Shown here: positions 1 to 6,231 of the stretch, in pieces
Layout of the letters: each line of letters opens with the position of its first letter
Position numbering within the stretch: the stretch's first letter is position 1
Assembly (NCBI GenBank): GCA_038316995.1
Contig: JBBQAZ010000021.1
Coordinates: 1 to 18,305, forward strand
Origin: JAXHNE01 sp038316995
GTDB lineage: Bacteria; Patescibacteriota; Saccharimonadia; Saccharimonadales; JAXHNE01
Direction: 5' to 3'
Length of the DNA: 18,305 bases
Translations under genes and position numbers: made by a program
Notes under the pieces: model-generated
Seen by the model: the letters and a program-made list of their open reading frames with translations, nothing else
Database searches by the model: none
What the model was told of the DNA's origin: nothing

Positions 1-802
1 TCCCGTTTGGCTGTATATATGCATTCGCCCCTTCCAAAGGTGGTAAATCAGAATCTCGACTAGCATAGTCAATGATTGCATCGATTGACCTCCCGACTTT
101 TCCCTGTCCATTCTTATCTGTAAATTGCTTATCATCCTCACCATCACCCCCAAAGCGATCCCTTCTACCGACCCAATTTTCAAAACTACCAGCTGAAACT
201 ATATTTGCCACAGGTATCTCTACAGGATTGTCAGCTGAAAAAGCCAAAGATAAATGACGATTCCCTTCCTTTAGGCCGTTAAGACGTTTGTATGAAATAA
301 ACTGTTCTTGCGCCAAAGTAGCCTTAACTTCCTCACGTGTCATTTCTTGCAACTCTTTGACTTTGTCGCCAGTCTCCAGACGTGGAGTGTCTGTTTCAAT
401 ATCTGTAAATAATTTTGATGCTGATTCACCCCAATATTCAAGAACATCACCATCGCTTGATTCAATTCGGCTTAATGCGTGCCTAATGTCTCTTACCTCT
501 TTAATTGCATGCAAACCAAAGATCTTAGCTGTTTGCTCCATCTTTGCGTCTGCTTTTGCATGTAGATCATTAAAGTTATCGTAATTACCTTGATCGTGCT
601 GAAGGTACCCTGCTTCTTTATACGCCACAGCTACATCAACAGCTTTCTTTACATGCCCATAAACTATATCATCCTGACCGTTGAGTCGATCTGTTAACCA
701 TTTTTCCCTGCTTTCAACAGCTTGTTCGCTTGTTAAGTCATCCACAATCAGCCTGTTTTCAGGCTCGATATAGACTTCAGGCTGTTTTAGTGTTTCTGGC
801 AT
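1..802 (-). CDS. Hypothetical protein, 5' part only (3' end beyond left edge)
   Basis: Reading the minus strand from an ATG at 802 gives an open frame without any stop to base 1, about 267 codons, so the 3' end is missing. The protein begins MPETLKQPEV and is hydrophilic and acidic. It has no signal peptide or membrane segment in the visible part, so it is probably cytoplasmic. It looks mostly helical and rich in Glu, Lys and Asp, with a Gly/Asp-rich stretch (RFGGDGEDD) near residue 230. I recognise no domain or catalytic motif. It has its own well-formed promoter just upstream (830-858) and is separated by 82 bases from the response regulator gene, so it is probably its own transcription unit. 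The leader has no convincing Shine-Dalgarno sequence. Long open frame plus promoter make it a real gene; its function is unknown. Confidence 0.75.
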   Translation of the reverse strand, partial: MPETLKQPEVYIEPENRLIVDDLTSEQAVESREKWLTDRLNGQDDIVYGHVKKAVDVAVAYKEAGYLQHDQGNYDNFNDLHAKADAKMEQTAKIFGLHAIKEVRDIRHALSRIESSDGDVLEYWGESASKLFTDIETDTPRLETGDKVKELQEMTREEVKATLAQEQFISYKRLNGLKEGNRHLSLAFSADNPVEIPVANIVSAGSFENWVGRRDRFGGDGEDDKQFTDKNGQGKVGRSIDAIIDYASRDSDLPPLEGANAYIQPNG

Positions 803-829
803 TTTTTGTTTTATCTATTTACAGATATA

Positions 830-858
830 ACATTAGCATTTTTTTGCTAAAATGTCAA
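830..858 (-). promoter_or_regulatory. Sigma-70-type promoter with extended -10
   Basis: On the minus strand a perfect -35 TTGACA (853-858) is followed by a 17-base spacer and TAATGT (830-835). The -10 is preceded by TGC, an extended -10 element. The predicted start is about 20 bases before the ATG at 802. This is the best -35 in the window and it drives the left-edge gene. Confidence 0.75.
833..850. promoter_or_regulatory. Inverted repeat inside promoter spacer, possible operator
   Basis: A perfect inverted repeat, TTAGCA, six T, TGCTAA, fills the spacer between the -10 and -35 boxes of the left-edge gene and overlaps the -10. That is where a repressor would block polymerase. I know no regulator for this motif, and an 18-base AT-rich repeat could occur by chance. 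Confidence 0.3.
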
Positions 859-884
859 CTATGGAGCACTCTCAAAAATTTAGA

Positions 885-1343
885 TTACATTCCGAGGTGG
901 TGTTTGACGCGTTCTACTACGTCAGCGATAACAACTTGAGATTTTACAAGATAATCATCTACTCCAAGATTTTGAGCGCGCTCGCGATCGCTGTCCTGGC
1001 TAAGAGCCGTAAGCATCACTACTTTTACATTGCTGGTTTCTGGAGTGTTACGCAGTATATCAAGCACATCAAAGCCACTTACTTTTGGCATCATGACATC
1101 AAGTAAAATAATGTCAGGGTGATATTCTAAGGCAGAAGCCAAGGCATCTTCCCCGTTAGGAACGCGTTTTGTATTAAAACCTTCTGCCTGGAAGCGTGTA
1201 ATGTATACGCTGGCTAGAGCATCGTCATCTTCTACTAGTAGAATTTTCTTAGATGATGGAGTTGGATTATTTGATGGATTTGGCTGTACGTGACTTGGCT
1301 CTGGTGCTTCTTCTTGTGGTGGGCTTTGATTTTCTTCGTTCAT
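885..1343 (-). CDS. Single-domain response regulator (REC only)
   Basis: A receiver domain fills residues 32 to 150 of 152. Visible landmarks are the acidic pocket E38-D39-D40, the phospho-acceptor D82 in LLDVMMP, the switch threonine T112 in LTA, and the conserved lysine K134 in YLVKS. No DNA-binding or enzymatic output domain follows, so it should act by protein contact, as CheY- or Spo0F-like proteins do, or as a phosphate relay. Residues 1 to 31 form a Pro/Glu/Ser-rich, probably disordered tail, which is unusual for stand-alone REC proteins. A Shine-Dalgarno AAAGGA (1349-1354) lies 5 bases before the ATG. No histidine kinase gene is in the window. I see no convincing promoter in the 100-base gap behind pyrG, so read-through from pyrG is possible. 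The family call is firm; the partner is unknown. Confidence 0.93.
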   Translation of the reverse strand: MNEENQSPPQEEAPEPSHVQPNPSNNPTPSSKKILLVEDDDALASVYITRFQAEGFNTKRVPNGEDALASALEYHPDIILLDVMMPKVSGFDVLDILRNTPETSNVKVVMLTALSQDSDRERAQNLGVDDYLVKSQVVIADVVERVKHHLGM

Positions 1344-1435
1344 AGATATCCTTTTTATACTGCTTATGATGCCTGATTTTTACACTTTAGGCAAGCCTCG
1401 TAGTAGACTTCCAAACATTTTTACAAAATAATTAT

Positions 1436-1453
1436 GTCTCGCTTTAGCGAGAC
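1436..1453 (-). terminator. Hairpin overlapping the pyrG stop codon
   Basis: A perfect 7-base-pair stem, GTCTCGC and GCGAGAC with a four-base loop, contains the pyrG stop codon in its loop (1444-1446). On the minus strand it is followed by an AT-rich run that is not a clean U-tract. It could be a weak terminator, or a 3'-end processing or stability hairpin between pyrG and the response regulator gene. Confidence 0.4.
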
Positions 1454-3066
1454 TTTTGGGAACTAACTTCGAGGCAAGCTTTGATAAAGCCGGTGAACAT
1501 TGGGTGTGCTCTGTTAGGACGCGATTTAAACTCTGGATGAAATTGGCTGGCCATGAAAAATGGGTGGTCAATTCCTTCTATTACCTCAACCAGGTTGCCG
1601 TCTGGACTTGCTCCAGATGCCAATATCCCCCACTTTTCATATTTTTGACGATATTTATTACTACACTCATAACGATGTCTGTGACGTTCGGTGATTTTGT
1701 CAGAACCATATACTTCGCGAGCAAGGCTACCTTTTGCTAAATTGCACGGATAGTCACCAAGTCGCATTGTGCCGCCAGTGTTTTCTTTGCCTTTTTGTCC
1801 ATCCATAGTGCTAATTACCAGATTTTTACTTGCTGTTTCTAGCTCCTCACTGCTGGCGTCAGTTAATCCACCGTTGCGTGCTGCTGCTATAACCGCCATT
1901 TGAAGTCCCAAACAAAGACCTAAATATGGATACTTTTCTTTTAGCGCATATTGAGCTGCAATAATTTTACCCTCCAGTGCCCTGGTTCCGAATCCACCTG
2001 GAACTACGATTCCATCAACATTATCAATAAAACCATCCAGTGAACCGGCTTTTTCAATTTTTTCTGCATCAATCCATTCGATATTTAGTTTTACGTCTTG
2101 CCAAAGTGCCGCAGAAGTAAGTGCTTCAAAGACTGACATATAGGTGTCTTCGTTGTCCATATATTTTGCCACAACACCAATAGTCAGTTTCTTTTTGTGA
2201 TTAGTTTTGGCTTTATTTACTAGGGTTTCCCACTCTTTGAGTTTTGGCTTGCCAGCTTTTAGGCCTAGTCTTTTTATTAACACGCCACTAATCCCAGTGT
2301 GTTCCAAGGTGAGTGGTACCTCATAAATAGACGATGCGTTAGGTAGTAGTGCAATCGCTTCGTTTGGAACACCGCTAAACATACTCAGTTTATTGATCGA
2401 TGATTTTGGTGCAGCTGCTTCGCTTCTTGCGACTAATATATCTGGAACAATTCCAAGGCCACGAAGTTCGCGCACGGCGTTTTGAGCTGGCTTTGTCTTA
2501 ATTTCTTTACTGGCGCCTAAATACGGCAGATACACAACGTGCACAAACGCATAGTTTTCACGACCAACAGAAAATGCAAGCTCGCGAATGGCCTCAAGAA
2601 AACTTAAACCTTCATAATCACCAACCGTTCCACCGATTTCTACAATATGAACATCAAATCCCTCGCCGGCTTTTATAATCGCTTTTTGGATGGCCTTAGT
2701 GACGTGGGGAATAAACTGCACGGTCTTACCACCATACTTGCCATTACGCTCATCCTCGAGCACCCCAGCAAGCACACGACCGCTCATAAGGCTACTACTC
2801 TGAGTAAGTTCCTGATCCATGAATCGTTCATAGTGACCAAGGTCTAAATCTGTCTCTGCGCCGTCACGGGTGACAAAACATTCACCGTGTTCGGCCGGAT
2901 TCAATAGTCCAGCATCGCGGTTAAGATACGGATCACACTTTTGGATGTTTACTTTGAGTCCACGGGCTTTTAAGAGTCTAGCGATAGAGGCAGCAGTAAT
3001 TCCCTTTCCAAGTCCAGAAAGCACACCACCAGTCACAAACATATATTTAACTGGCTGTTTCGCCAC
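1444..3066 (-). CDS. pyrG: CTP synthase
   Basis: Makes CTP from UTP, ATP and glutamine, the last step of pyrimidine nucleotide synthesis. The 540 residues match the usual length. The N-terminal amidoligase domain (about 1-270) has the P-loop region GGVLSGLGKG at 13-22, DGAETDLDLGHYERF at 68-82, EIGGTVGD at 143-150 and KTKPAQ at 190-195. The C-terminal glutamine amidotransferase domain (about 295-535) has PGGFG at 356-360, the nucleophile C385 in GLCLGLQ, and the H510/E512 pair in QFHPEF, so both halves look active. The usual SSLGKG reads SGLGKG here. The start is GTG at 3066, chosen because a strong purine run GGAGGGAG (3075-3082) sits 8 bases upstream and the family motif begins at residue 7. 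It has its own likely promoter (3097-3125). Confidence 0.97.
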   Translation of the reverse strand: MAKQPVKYMFVTGGVLSGLGKGITAASIARLLKARGLKVNIQKCDPYLNRDAGLLNPAEHGECFVTRDGAETDLDLGHYERFMDQELTQSSSLMSGRVLAGVLEDERNGKYGGKTVQFIPHVTKAIQKAIIKAGEGFDVHIVEIGGTVGDYEGLSFLEAIRELAFSVGRENYAFVHVVYLPYLGASKEIKTKPAQNAVRELRGLGIVPDILVARSEAAAPKSSINKLSMFSGVPNEAIALLPNASSIYEVPLTLEHTGISGVLIKRLGLKAGKPKLKEWETLVNKAKTNHKKKLTIGVVAKYMDNEDTYMSVFEALTSAALWQDVKLNIEWIDAEKIEKAGSLDGFIDNVDGIVVPGGFGTRALEGKIIAAQYALKEKYPYLGLCLGLQMAVIAAARNGGLTDASSEELETASKNLVISTMDGQKGKENTGGTMRLGDYPCNLAKGSLAREVYGSDKITERHRHRYECSNKYRQKYEKWGILASGASPDGNLVEVIEGIDHPFFMASQFHPEFKSRPNRAHPMFTGFIKACLEVSSQKSR

Positions 3067-3096
3067 GCGCTAAACTCCCTCCAAATTATTCCTTAA

Positions 3097-3125
3097 ATAC
3101 TACCGTATAACAGATAATTGGGCAA
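3097..3125 (-). promoter_or_regulatory. Likely pyrG promoter
   Basis: TTGCCC (3120-3125), a 17-base spacer, and TAGTAT (3097-3102) on the minus strand, about 30 bases before the pyrG GTG and upstream of its Shine-Dalgarno. Each box matches four of six consensus bases. The spacing is ideal, so this is a moderate call. Confidence 0.5.
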
Positions 3126-3129
3126 GAAT

Positions 3130-3474
3130 TTACTCAAAATAATCTTGTACTTTCGCCAGCAATTTATGAAAACTATCAGGAACATTATCTGAATCAATTT
3201 CTAGCATTGTGCCTTCAAATTTTGATAATAATGCCTCTGCATCTTGACGCTTCATAATTTCTGAATTAGCTAGTTCTATCGCCCCGATTTCGAGGTGCTC
3301 GGATAACCTAGCCTGTTGTTTAAACACAAAAACTTCGGCGTTCCAAAGCGTGCCCTGGTACGCAACTACAATCTTTGCAGCATTACGGTAACGTTCAAGT
3401 TCATCTTCTGACCATTGTTCTAATGGGTCTAAGTCTTCAAGCGCCCATTCATATTGCTTTTTATCGTATGCCAT
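3130..3474 (-). CDS. Small acidic hypothetical protein
   Basis: 114 residues beginning MAYDKKQYEW, rich in Glu, Asp, Leu and Lys, with aromatic residues in the first half. It has no signal peptide, membrane helix or cysteine, so it is likely a soluble, largely helical cytoplasmic protein. I recognise no family. The reading frame is clean, ends with TAA 63 bases before pyrG, and has amino-acid usage like a real protein rather than a shadow frame. There is no Shine-Dalgarno. Instead a TACTAT hexamer (3482-3487) lies 7 bases before the ATG, suggesting a leaderless message. It sits between the ctpA intergenic region and pyrG with no functional hint from either. Confidence 0.75.
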   Translation of the reverse strand: MAYDKKQYEWALEDLDPLEQWSEDELERYRNAAKIVVAYQGTLWNAEVFVFKQQARLSEHLEIGAIELANSEIMKRQDAEALLSKFEGTMLEIDSDNVPDSFHKLLAKVQDYFE

Positions 3475-3481
3475 CTATTAA

Positions 3482-3487
3482 ATAGTA
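3482..3487 (-). promoter_or_regulatory. -10 box placed for leaderless transcription
   Basis: TACTAT ends 7 bases before the ATG at 3474. A TTGCTC hexamer 19 bases further upstream is a possible but poorly spaced -35. If used, transcription would begin at or within a base of the start codon. Confidence 0.45.
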
Positions 3488-3694
3488 TGTATTGAATACT
3501 TCGCTCGAGCAAGCAAGAGCGTCTTCCAGGCTCTGGGAAACATAAGTAAATGGACTGAAAAGTGGCGAATCAAGCTGCAACTCTGCCCCGAGCGAGCTTT
3601 AATTAAAGCGAGGGTACGCCTTGGCGAAGTTTCTGCGCGCAACCTTTCAGGCTATTTCTGCTCTCGTTTTTCAGCTGCCTATGGCCTTTTTGCT

Positions 3695-3720
3695 ACACTT
3701 TTTGGCCACGCAAAAAGTGT
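3695..3720 (-). terminator. Inverted repeat just after ctpA, possible terminator
   Basis: Perfect 9-base arms ACACTTTTT and AAAAAGTGT with an 8-base loop start 7 bases after the ctpA stop codon. The position suits a terminator, but the stem is AT-rich and no clean U-tract follows on the minus strand. Confidence 0.4.
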
Positions 3721-3727
3721 TAAAGAA

Positions 3728-4954
3728 TTACTGCGTGAGTTTCTTTAAAGCAGCATCCAACTGTGGATCACGCTCTGCCTTAAAATCTTCTACGGTGCGT
3801 TCAATCATTTGGTCAGGCTCGATGCCCTCTTTGTCTATATTCTTGCCATTTGGTGTAAACCAACGCGCAATAGTAACTTTCAATTCTCCGCCGTCTTCTA
3901 GTTTGATGAGGCGTTGTACGCTACCCTTACCGTAGGTTTTTTCTCCAATTAAAGAAGCAACACCATGATCGTGCAGTGCTCCTGCCAAAATTTCACTTGC
4001 GCTGGCACTACCTTCATTAATAAGTACGACAGTCGGAATTCCACTCAGCGTAGCATTTCCTGTAGCTATCAAAACATCTGTACTTTTTCCAGATGAACGC
4101 TGATCAACAACTACTTGACCCTTATCAAGCCAAATACTGGCAACTTCTACAGATGAGGTTAACAAACCGCCGGGATTTCCACGAACATCAACAATCACAC
4201 CAGCTACTTTAGCATCAGCAAACTGCTGTGCAGCATCACGCACTAAAGTAGTTGTATCTGTGCCAAACCGTGAAATCTTTAGGTAACCGATATTACCCGT
4301 CTTTATTTCAAACTCAACACTTGGAATAGTGATTTCATCCCTGGTAATCTCAATATCCAGACGTTCAGTTTCATTACGGATTATCGTTAGTTTAACCACC
4401 GTTCCCTTTTCTCCACGAATCTTCTTTACCGCTTCTGATATTGATATATCATATGCATTTTCGCCATTAATTTCGGCAACTATATCTTTTGGCATTAATC
4501 CTGCTTTTTCAGCCGGGAAACCACTTAACGGTGACACTATTACTATTGCCTGCTCTTCTTTGCCAAGCTCTGCACCGATTCCAGTAAAGCTACCACTTAG
4601 ACCTTCTTCAAAAGAAGCCGCCTCTTCCTTATCAAAATATTCTGTAGACGGGTCGCCACTTGCTTTTACAAGACCGCTTTTGAGCCCCTCTATAAGGCTT
4701 TTTTCATCAAGTTCACCGTCAAAATTCGTACGTAGACTGTCGTAGACTCTTTCTACGGATTCATAAGCCAAATCTTCAGGGAGACCTTCACGATTAACTT
4801 GCCCTAGTTCAAGTTTTGTTTCAAAATTATCCCGCCCTACAAATCCAGCACCAACACCTACCATGAAAGTCACTACTACTAGTAATACCAGTGCAATATT
4901 TTTTATAGGTTTTACCCGTTTGCTTGTTTTCGTTTGTTGTCCCTCTTTATTCAT
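3728..4954 (-). CDS. ctpA: C-terminal processing protease, S41 family
   Basis: A membrane-anchored periplasmic or extracytoplasmic serine protease with a Ser-Lys dyad. Its 408 residues run as a cytoplasmic basic N-tail (1-18), a membrane helix (about 19-40), a helical region, a PDZ domain (about 120-205) that binds substrate C-termini, and the S41 core (about 215-385). The catalytic S318 lies in EGSASASEI, K343 in TYGKGSVQ, and the conserved Q347 four residues on. The Ser-Lys spacing of 25 matches CtpB/CtpA enzymes. Family members trim or degrade envelope proteins and in several bacteria control peptidoglycan hydrolases. Its position directly downstream of two secreted hydrolases makes a similar role here plausible, which is inference. 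There is no Shine-Dalgarno; an extended -10 lies 8 bases before the ATG. Confidence 0.93.
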   Translation of the reverse strand: MNKEGQQTKTSKRVKPIKNIALVLLVVVTFMVGVGAGFVGRDNFETKLELGQVNREGLPEDLAYESVERVYDSLRTNFDGELDEKSLIEGLKSGLVKASGDPSTEYFDKEEAASFEEGLSGSFTGIGAELGKEEQAIVIVSPLSGFPAEKAGLMPKDIVAEINGENAYDISISEAVKKIRGEKGTVVKLTIIRNETERLDIEITRDEITIPSVEFEIKTGNIGYLKISRFGTDTTTLVRDAAQQFADAKVAGVIVDVRGNPGGLLTSSVEVASIWLDKGQVVVDQRSSGKSTDVLIATGNATLSGIPTVVLINEGSASASEILAGALHDHGVASLIGEKTYGKGSVQRLIKLEDGGELKVTIARWFTPNGKNIDKEGIEPDQMIERTVEDFKAERDPQLDAALKKLTQ

Positions 4955-4962
4955 ACCGAGCT

Positions 4963-4971
4963 ATTATGCCA
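4963..4971 (-). promoter_or_regulatory. Extended -10 box of ctpA, leaderless spacing
   Basis: TGG plus CATAAT on the minus strand, with the hexamer (4963-4968) ending 8 bases before the ctpA ATG. There is no good -35, but the TGn extension compensates in known sigma-70 promoters. The predicted leader is 0 to 3 bases. Confidence 0.5.
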
Positions 4972-5011
4972 CAAACCGCTCATGCAAAACAGGTTGTTTT
5001 TACATAAATGT

Positions 5012-6163
5012 TTAGTGAGGAATAATCACAAATACTAATCCAGACGGGTTGATGGTTGCAACAGAGTATTTACCAGTTCCTGCACGGTTATAGTCACTAA
5101 TCGTAATTGTTCCGTCCCCGTTTACGGACTCTACGTACATAACATGCCCGTAGTATCCGGAGTTGCTTACGGCAGCTGCACCTTTTGTTGGCGTATTAGT
5201 AACCGCGTAACCGTATGATGGAGCTCGGTCATCCCAGAGTTTTGCGTTGCCAAGTCCACCGCTGGCTCCCGTTCTCCAGGCAACCCAATCTGTGCAATTT
5301 CGATAGGCATAGCCACCAGTTGACCAATTGTTCCAACTTCCGTTATAACCCCATTCAAATCCAGGGCACCAACCATCAACTTGTCCGGTACTTAGACAGG
5401 GCGCACCACCCCAAGGGTAGCCTCCGCCGCCAATCACGCCGTCACCACCGCCAAATAATCTTATATTCTCAAGTGCTTGCTGCTGACGTAGGTCTTTTAT
5501 TCGCTCATTGTTTTGGGCGATTTTCTGATTAAAGTCATTTTGCTCTGTCTGATTCAAATTCAATAGCCGGTTACGCTCTGTTTGTTGCTTGCCGATTTCA
5601 GTTTTGAGCTGATTATCTTCTTTTATAAGACGCTCAACTTCTTCTTTTTGAGCTTGAAGCTCTAAACGCAGCGCGGTAATAGCATCTACCTGGCCTTTAA
5701 TCTTGGACTTTACTACGTCGCGGTATTGTTGCTTATCAACAAATTGACTGAGGTCTTTGCTAGTTGCCAGCATTTCTAATGTAGATATCTGGCCTTCTAA
5801 ATACATTGCTTTAATATTTTGGCCTAGTACGTCTTTTTGATGAGCAAGTTCAATTTCTGCTTCTGCTATTTTAACTTTTAGCTCTGCGCTCTTGTTTTTA
5901 TTTGCTGCAATTTGTGCTTGCAACGCGTCAATCTGTGCTTGCATTTTGTTAATTGCATCTTCTAAACTCTTGGCTTCTTCCGTAAGTTGATCAACTAACG
6001 ACCGTGACTGGGCGTTATCCTGTTTTAGTTCAGTAATTTCTTGTTCAAATCTATCGGCGTTCACAAAAGGCACCAGTAAAACTGATACCACAAAGAAAAT
6101 AGCTACAATAATATGTACATTGCGCAGACGGTTGGCTATATTTTTTTTGAACGTTTGTTTCAT
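5012..6163 (-). CDS. Secreted PcsB/CwlO-like coiled-coil protein with CHAP hydrolase domain
   Basis: A probable peptidoglycan hydrolase of 383 residues. Residues 17-36 form a signal peptide ending VNA before D37. Residues 38-233 are a long coiled coil of the PcsB/CwlO/EnvC type, including a conserved helical hairpin around 130-160 (TSKDLSQFVDKQQYRD). A Gly-rich linker (237-253) leads to a CHAP domain (about 254-383). Its predicted catalytic residues are C290 in YRNCTDWVAWR and H340 in GHVMYVE, with an acidic or Asn residue near 357-359 completing the site. CHAP domains cleave peptide or amide bonds in peptidoglycan. The coiled coil is almost the same as that of the next gene upstream, and ftsEX lie just beyond, so activation by FtsEX is the natural inference. 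Extra cysteines C256 and C266 may form a disulfide. Confidence 0.92.
   Translation of the reverse strand: MKQTFKKNIANRLRNVHIIVAIFFVVSVLLVPFVNADRFEQEITELKQDNAQSRSLVDQLTEEAKSLEDAINKMQAQIDALQAQIAANKNKSAELKVKIAEAEIELAHQKDVLGQNIKAMYLEGQISTLEMLATSKDLSQFVDKQQYRDVVKSKIKGQVDAITALRLELQAQKEEVERLIKEDNQLKTEIGKQQTERNRLLNLNQTEQNDFNQKIAQNNERIKDLRQQQALENIRLFGGGDGVIGGGGYPWGGAPCLSTGQVDGWCPGFEWGYNGSWNNWSTGGYAYRNCTDWVAWRTGASGGLGNAKLWDDRAPSYGYAVTNTPTKGAAAVSNSGYYGHVMYVESVNGDGTITISDYNRAGTGKYSVATINPSGLVFVIIPH
5486..5890 (-). repeat. Diverged direct repeat, copy 1 (coiled-coil module of CHAP protein)
   Basis: This segment encodes residues 92-226 of the CHAP protein and aligns without gaps to residues 101-235 of its upstream neighbour. 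By hand count about 106 of 135 residues are identical, including one block of 31 identical residues, and DNA similarity is also plain. It is an in-place duplication of the coiled-coil part of a hydrolase gene. Confidence 0.85.
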
Positions 6164-6190
6164 GTCATTTTTATTTTATTTGACATTTAT

Positions 6191-6199
6191 ATTTTATCA
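6191..6199 (-). promoter_or_regulatory. Extended -10 box of the CHAP hydrolase gene
   Basis: TGA plus TAAAAT on the minus strand, with the hexamer at 6191-6196, about 27 bases before the ATG at 6163. No good -35 is seen. The short leader is A-rich and lacks a Shine-Dalgarno sequence. Confidence 0.45.
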
Positions 6200-6231
6200 C
6201 ATCAATGCAAGTTGAACGGTTTTACACAGGA

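Larger units (their letters stand above)
3475..3727. other. GC-richer intergenic stretch with inverted repeats, content unknown
   Basis: This 253-base gap holds no convincing gene. Two hand-counted blocks (3511-3590 and 3591-3660) are about 50 % G+C, richer than the flanking genes and far richer than the other AT-rich gaps. It contains the perfect 14-base palindrome GCTTTAATTAAAGC (3596-3609), a small TTCCAG/CTGG-AA hairpin near 3524-3540, CGCTC/GAGCG arms (3501-3520), and a 9-base-pair hairpin at 3695-3720. I looked for RNase P, tmRNA and SRP RNA core motifs and found none. A structured RNA of unknown type or a decayed gene would both fit. Confidence 0.4.

Noticed and set aside
288..584. Plus-strand frame of 98 codons near the left edge
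   Set aside because: It is antisense to the open minus-strand frame 1-802, which has no stop over 267 codons and a consensus promoter.
1380..1571. 63-codon minus-strand frame over the pyrG end
   Set aside because: It overlaps pyrG codons in another frame and ends in the intergenic space; composition gives no support.
3621..3935. 104-codon plus-strand frame that starts in the GC-rich gap
   Set aside because: Two thirds overlap the conserved end of ctpA antisense. The part in the gap has no ribosome binding site and no recognisable motif.
4329..4745. 138-codon plus-strand frame
   Set aside because: It lies wholly inside ctpA on the opposite strand, is Ser/Ile-rich in the manner of a reverse-complement shadow, and has no ribosome binding site or family motif.
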